NCBI GenBank assembly: GCA_047974405.1
Contig: JBKECI010000013.1
Location: forward strand, 1-17,486
Source of the DNA: UPXZ01 sp047974405
Lineage (GTDB): Bacteria; Bacteroidota; Bacteroidia; Bacteroidales; Paludibacteraceae
DNA length: 17,486 nucleotides
Direction of reading: 5' to 3'
The notes below the pieces were generated by a model. The model was not told where the DNA came from, ran no database searches, and worked only from the letters and a program-made list of their open reading frames with translations. Positions 13,880-17,486 of this stretch are shown here, piece by piece (positions within the stretch are counted from its first letter, which is position 1; each line of letters opens with the position of its first letter). A program made the translations under genes and the position numbers.

Positions 13880-15195
13880 ATAGGAAAAATAAAAATATAG
13901 CGTACGATGCGTTAGTCGTCGGAGGAGGTATAGCCGGTGGTGAAGCTGCGCTTAATCTTGCCAATACCGGTTTCAAAGTACTATTGGTAGAAAAAGACGA
14001 TAGTATTGGAGGAAAGATGATACTTTTGAGTAAAGTATTTCCTACACTGGATTGTGCCGCCTGCATCACCACCCCCAAAGTATCCGAAATATCAAGACAC
14101 CCCAATATCACAATCTTTACAGGGAGCCGAGCAAGCAATATTAAAAAAATATCCGACAATAAATTTACAGCTATCATACACAAAAAACCTCGTTACGTAC
14201 ATGTGGAAGACTGCACAGCTTGTCAAAAATGCGAAGAAGTTTGTCCTGTTAGCGTAAAAGATCAATATCAATATAACTTGGTAGGACGAAAAGCAGCGTA
14301 TATCCCTTTCAGCATTTGTAATCCCAAAGCGGCAGTTATTGATATCGAAAATTGTACGTTGTGCGGCGCTTGTGAAAGAGTTTGCCCGACCAATTGCATC
14401 GACTTCACAATGGAAGACGAAGAATACAATTTACAGACAAAAGCAGTAGTACTTGCTACCGGATTCAATCTGTTTGATCCGCTGAAAATACCCCGCTACG
14501 GTTACGGAACCTATAAAAATGTACTCACTTCCATGCAAATGGAGCGGCAGATAGCACCTACCCGTCCGTTTCATACCATTCTTCGCCCGAGTGATGGCAA
14601 GGTCCCCGACAAAATAGCTTACGTACTTTGCACCGGATCGCGAGACGTATCGGTCGGCAACCCGATTTGCTCCCAAATATGCTGTATGTACTCTATAAAA
14701 CAAGCCCAACTGTTGATGGGGGCATTACCTATGGCAGATGTTACCATTTATTATCTCAATATCCGCTCTTTCGGTAAAGGATTTGAAGAGTTTTACGAGC
14801 AAGCCAAAGGGATGGGAGTAAGCTTTGTCAAAGGGAAGATAGGCAAAATTACAGAAAAGGAGAACGGTAACTTAATGCTCCGCTACGAAGATATTAATGC
14901 CGGCAAACTGAAAGAATCGGAACACGATATGGTGGTGCTATCTGTCGGAACATTGCCCAACACCGAGGCAGGCGGTATGTTTACAGATAAGCTCGAATTG
15001 GATAAATTCAACTTTGTAGAGCAGACCGATCTGATGGCATCGCCCGCGCAAACCAGTATCGAAGGTGTGTTTGTAGCCGGAACTGCTTCGGCTCCAATGG
15101 ATATTCCAGACACCATCCTTTCGGCAGGCGCAGCATCATCCGAAACAATAAGTTATTTAATAAAAAAGGGACAGGTAGTATGGGAAAAAGAATAG
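13876..15195 (+). CDS. HdrA-like FAD/iron-sulfur protein (short form with inserted ferredoxin domain; QmoA-like)
   Basis: The 439-residue flavoprotein has an FAD-binding GGGIAGG (16-22) and EKDDSIGGKM (39-48), the HdrA hallmark FPTLDCAACITTPK (Cys60, Cys63), then an inserted ferredoxin domain with two [4Fe-4S] motifs, CTACQKCEEVCP (Cys113, 116, 119, 123) and CTLCGACERVCP (Cys160, 163, 166, 170). The CTGSRD...CSQICCMYSIKQA region and the C-terminal EGVFVAGTASAPMDIPDTI complete the FAD fold. The N-terminal HdrA domain and the C-terminal ferredoxin are missing. The start is GTG at 13876, which overlaps the previous stop (GTGA); the open frame extends further upstream only through the MvhD-like gene. 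HdrA proteins hold the FAD of electron-bifurcating or quinone-linked heterodisulfide reductase-like complexes. It overlaps the next HdrA-like gene by 16 nt. Confidence 0.88.
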   Translation: MNRKNKNIAYDALVVGGGIAGGEAALNLANTGFKVLLVEKDDSIGGKMILLSKVFPTLDCAACITTPKVSEISRHPNITIFTGSRASNIKKISDNKFTAIIHKKPRYVHVEDCTACQKCEEVCPVSVKDQYQYNLVGRKAAYIPFSICNPKAAVIDIENCTLCGACERVCPTNCIDFTMEDEEYNLQTKAVVLATGFNLFDPLKIPRYGYGTYKNVLTSMQMERQIAPTRPFHTILRPSDGKVPDKIAYVLCTGSRDVSVGNPICSQICCMYSIKQAQLLMGALPMADVTIYYLNIRSFGKGFEEFYEQAKGMGVSFVKGKIGKITEKENGNLMLRYEDINAGKLKESEHDMVVLSVGTLPNTEAGGMFTDKLELDKFNFVEQTDLMASPAQTSIEGVFVAGTASAPMDIPDTILSAGAASSETISYLIKKGQVVWEKE

Positions 15196-16880
15196 GAGTT
15201 TACATTTGTCATTGCGGGGGCAACATTTCAGATTATGTCGATGTGGAAAAAGTTCGCCTGTCGGTAGTAGGCGAAGAAAATATTGTATTGGCAAAAACAA
15301 CCATGTTTGCCTGCTCGGACACCAATCAAAAAGATATGGTAGACGATATAAAAGAGAATGATTTGGATGGGGTGATTGTAGCCTCATGCTCGCCGAAGCT
15401 ACATCTGGTTACTTTTCGCAATGTTACTGAACGGGGTAATCTGAATAAATATACCTATGTACATTCCAATATACGCGAACAATCGTCATGGGCGCATTCC
15501 GACAATAAAGAGGGAGCTACCGAAAAAGCTATCCATTTGGTAAAGTCGGCAATAGCCAAAGCGCGCTATACCCAACCCCTTGAACCAACCAAAGTAAGAG
15601 CCGAAAAGAGTGTAGCAGTAATTGGTGCCGGAATTGCAGGGCTGAAAGCGGCTTTGTCTTTGTCTGACAAAGATACACATGTATATATTATCGAAAAAGA
15701 ATCATCAGTAGGAGGCTGGACAGCTCAATGGAAAAACCTGTTTATGACAGATGAAACCGGAGAGTCGTTGATAAAAAGACTTCGTGACGAATTGTATAGA
15801 CGTAAAAATGTAACCGTTTTTACCAATGCCGAAGTGGTTTCCAATAGCGGAAGCATCGGAAATATCATATTAAGAATCAGAGAAAAAAGAGAAGAATTCG
15901 ATATCGTTGTAGGATCGGTTTTGGTTGCGACAGGCTTTGAACCCTATTCGCCAACTTTCGGAGAATTTGGTTTTGATAATGTTCCTAACGTCATCACACT
16001 GCCGGAATTTAAAAAAATGATAGACCATGAAAAAGATAAACTTACCTATAACGGAAATATCGTCCAGAATATTTCGTATGTCTATTGTGTTGGGAGCCGC
16101 CAACCGGAAGGAGACAATACCTACTGCTCCAGATATTGCTGTACAGCTACCATTCATGCCGCCATTGAAGCTCGTAACAAATTCAAAGGCATTCAAAATT
16201 TTCACTTTACGCGCGGCGTTCGCTCATATGGTAAACAGGAATTGCTTTATGCCGAATCTTTGCAGGGAGGAGATATATACCTGCAATCTTACGAAAACGA
16301 TCTTCCTACCGTTTTTGCCCGAAACAACAAACCGGTAGTGCGTATCAACGATATTTTGACAGGAGGAAAAGAATTGGAAGTGGAGTCCGATTTGGTGGTG
16401 CTTGTAACCGGAATGACGCCGAGAAACGACAATTTGGTGGGTACAATGTTTAAACTACCCAAAGGTCGCGACAGATTTTTTAACGAAATACACATGAAAC
16501 TCCGTCCGGTAGAGAGCGTGATTGACGGTGTAACGATTGCCGGGTCATGTCAAGGACCAAAAACGATTGTCGAGTCGGTAAATTCGGCATTGGCTGCCGC
16601 TACCAAAGCGTATGCCAATATCAGCAAAGGGGTGTTGGAAACCGACCCACAGATTGCAGCAATAGATACAAATATGTGTACAGGTTGCACAGATTGCATA
16701 TCGGAATGTCCTTTTGATGCTATTTATATGAAAAAAGAGGAGAGCAAACAGGTAGCCGTTATCAATAAGACACTTTGTAAAGGATGTGGTATGTGTACTC
16801 CGGTATGTATGCCCGATGCCATTGATCTAATCGCTTTTTCCAATCATGAGATAATGGGTATGATAGATGCGCTGGTTTAA
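15180..16880 (+). CDS. HdrA-like FAD/iron-sulfur protein (long form; QmoB/HdrA-like)
   Basis: The 566-residue protein begins with the HdrA N-terminal domain (IGVYICHCGGNISDYVD; Cys10, Cys12, Cys45 and Cys70 as likely ligands of a [4Fe-4S] cluster), followed by FAD-binding GAGIAG (149-154) and EKESSVGG, the CVGSRQ...YCSRYCC segment, and AGSCQGPKTIVESVNSALAAATKA. The C-terminus has two ferredoxin motifs, CTGCTDCISECP (Cys500, 503, 506, 510) and CKGCGMCTPVCMP (Cys533, 536, 539, 543). The ferredoxin domain usually inserted in the HdrA FAD domain is absent; the preceding HdrA-like protein has that part. Together the two would hold the full set of HdrA clusters plus two FADs. An MvhD domain, fused in QmoB, is a separate gene here. 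A cytoplasmic electron-transfer complex with the MvhD- and HdrC-like products is the natural reading. Confidence 0.9.
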   Translation: MGKRIGVYICHCGGNISDYVDVEKVRLSVVGEENIVLAKTTMFACSDTNQKDMVDDIKENDLDGVIVASCSPKLHLVTFRNVTERGNLNKYTYVHSNIREQSSWAHSDNKEGATEKAIHLVKSAIAKARYTQPLEPTKVRAEKSVAVIGAGIAGLKAALSLSDKDTHVYIIEKESSVGGWTAQWKNLFMTDETGESLIKRLRDELYRRKNVTVFTNAEVVSNSGSIGNIILRIREKREEFDIVVGSVLVATGFEPYSPTFGEFGFDNVPNVITLPEFKKMIDHEKDKLTYNGNIVQNISYVYCVGSRQPEGDNTYCSRYCCTATIHAAIEARNKFKGIQNFHFTRGVRSYGKQELLYAESLQGGDIYLQSYENDLPTVFARNNKPVVRINDILTGGKELEVESDLVVLVTGMTPRNDNLVGTMFKLPKGRDRFFNEIHMKLRPVESVIDGVTIAGSCQGPKTIVESVNSALAAATKAYANISKGVLETDPQIAAIDTNMCTGCTDCISECPFDAIYMKKEESKQVAVINKTLCKGCGMCTPVCMPDAIDLIAFSNHEIMGMIDALV

Positions 16881-16895
16881 TGCAGAAATCTTATG

Positions 16896-16909
16896 ATGAT
16901 TGGAATCAT
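16896..16909. promoter_or_regulatory. Palindrome upstream of the small winged-helix gene
   Basis: ATGATT-GG-AATCAT is a perfect 6-2-6 inverted repeat in the 137-bp gap after the long HdrA-like gene. TTTTCTTTTT follows, so a weak terminator or attenuator is possible, but the stem has no G-C core. It may also be an operator for the winged-helix protein encoded next. No strict TAnnTTTG promoter box lies in the gap. Confidence 0.3.
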
Positions 16910-17017
16910 TTTCTTTTTAGAAAATAATACAAGAAAACATGACGTTGATTTGCCGAGATACAAGAGCAAGGCTATCATTTGTCTTATATTAAATACTTGT
17001 TTTTGAGAACTAAAATT

Positions 17018-17296
17018 ATGGAAGTAGAAAAAGGGAAAACAGCAAAATACTTACGGGAAAAACGGGGAATTCCCGACTTGGCAAAAGAAAATCTAAAAGA
17101 GTTTAACCGTGCCAAAAAGCAAATATCCGAAGTGCTTGCAACGGGAGAACTCACAGTAACCCAAATCTCGGAAAAAATAAAAATGTCCAGACCAGACACA
17201 CTTTATTACCTGATGTCAATGGTGAAATACGGTATGGTAAAAGTGGGCGAAATAGACGATATGGATGAGTATTTTACGTATAAACTAAGCAAATAA
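17018..17296 (+). CDS. Small winged helix-turn-helix protein in the Hdr-like cluster
   Basis: The 92-residue product is soluble and has no cysteine. An N-terminal charged helical region (residues 1-38) is followed by a helix-turn-helix: GELTVTQISEKIKMSRPDTLYYLMSMVKYGMV (43-74), then a short wing-like VGEIDDMDEYFTYKL. It looks like a dedicated winged-helix DNA-binding protein, but a structural role within the complex is possible, since it sits between HdrA- and HdrC-like genes and overlaps the latter by one base (TAATG). I chose ATG at 17018 over an in-frame TTG at 16979, because the extra residues are hydrophobic and unlike a winged helix start. No ligand-binding domain is seen. Product name beyond the fold is not justified. 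Confidence 0.8.
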   Translation: MEVEKGKTAKYLREKRGIPDLAKENLKEFNRAKKQISEVLATGELTVTQISEKIKMSRPDTLYYLMSMVKYGMVKVGEIDDMDEYFTYKLSK

Positions 17297-17486
17297 TGGC
17301 TACGATAAATCCCAAATTCGGAAAAATCCTGAAAAAATACGGCGCAACAAACAACAACGCCTGTTACAATTGTGGCAATTGTACAGCGGTCTGCTCTCTT
17401 TCTACTCAAGATGTGTCTTTTCCGCGTGAATTGGTGCGTATGAGTGTTTTAGGATTAGAAGAAGATATTGCCGCCTCGCTGAAACC
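17296..17486 (+). CDS. HdrC/QmoC-like iron-sulfur protein, 3' truncated by the window end
   Basis: Sixty-three codons are visible. After a short N-terminus comes CYNCGNCTAVCSL (Cys23, 26, 29, 33), the first [4Fe-4S] motif of HdrC-type proteins, then FPRELVRMSVLGLEE, which matches the FPRxxxRxxxLG helix of HdrC and of the HdrC-like domain of QmoC. The second cluster motif and any membrane domain lie beyond the window, so soluble HdrC and membrane-bound QmoC cannot be told apart. The start overlaps the stop of the winged-helix gene by one base. Its role would be to pass electrons between the HdrA-like pair and either an HdrB-type subunit or a quinone-reactive membrane subunit. Confidence 0.88.
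   Translation, partial: MATINPKFGKILKKYGATNNNACYNCGNCTAVCSLSTQDVSFPRELVRMSVLGLEEDIAASLK

Noticed and set aside
1..17486. tRNA or rRNA genes, CRISPR arrays, transposases, riboswitches
   Set aside because: I read the gaps on both strands and saw no cloverleaf, no regularly spaced direct repeats, no transposase or integrase frame and no recognisable riboswitch core. A covariance-model scan (Infernal/tRNAscan) would be decisive; hits would overturn this.

Overview
The window (about 17.5 kb, A+T-rich) reads as chromosomal DNA of an anaerobic or facultative Bacteroidetes, probably Bacteroidales. Reasons: several genes are preceded by the Bacteroidetes promoter pattern TTTG-N18/20-TAnnTTTG, purine-rich Shine-Dalgarno sequences are mostly absent, and the protein families are typical of the phylum (fused E1 alpha-beta 2-oxoacid dehydrogenase, GH13 branching enzyme of the eukaryote-like type, DUF2461, long-chain flavodoxin). 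The genus cannot be fixed from the sequence alone.

Layout. (1) 1-3657, plus strand: the C-terminal part of a dihydrolipoyl acyltransferase (E2), a fused E1 alpha/beta 2-oxoacid dehydrogenase and a flavodoxin. (2) 3867-7781, minus strand: DUF2461 protein, glycogen branching enzyme GlgB, an uncharacterised protein with a PD-(D/E)xK-like residue pattern, and a small AlaX-type tRNA editing protein with its own promoter. (3) 7944-9882, plus strand: pheS and an exported/membrane protein of unknown function, closed by a strong bidirectional terminator. (4) 9987-11150, minus strand: a two-gene unit of a CDP-alcohol phosphatidyltransferase and a GtrA-like membrane protein. (5) 11151-11641: a 491-bp non-coding gap with a palindromic GC-rich repeat remnant. 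(6) 11642-17486: a Crp/Fnr-family regulator (minus) divergent from a plus-strand cluster: DsrE2-like protein, TusA-like sulfur carrier, MvhD-like protein, two HdrA-like flavoproteins, a small winged-helix protein and the start of an HdrC/QmoC-like iron-sulfur protein that runs off the window.

The last block is the most interesting. It joins sulfur-trafficking proteins (DsrE2, TusA) to the parts of a heterodisulfide-reductase/Qmo-like electron-transfer complex. The two HdrA-like proteins are complementary: the first keeps the FAD domain and the inserted two-cluster ferredoxin domain, the second keeps the N-terminal cysteine domain, a second FAD domain and the C-terminal two-cluster ferredoxin. 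The separate MvhD-like protein has lost the N-terminal CCxxC motif of its family. A perfect 18-bp palindrome of CRP type, TTGTGATTTAAATCACAA, lies in the divergent promoter region, and the adjacent regulator has a CRP-like recognition helix (RExVxR), so it probably binds there, represses itself and controls the cluster. I infer a sulfur-linked, redox-regulated Hdr/Qmo-like complex; its substrate and its membrane or HdrB partner lie outside the window or remain unknown.
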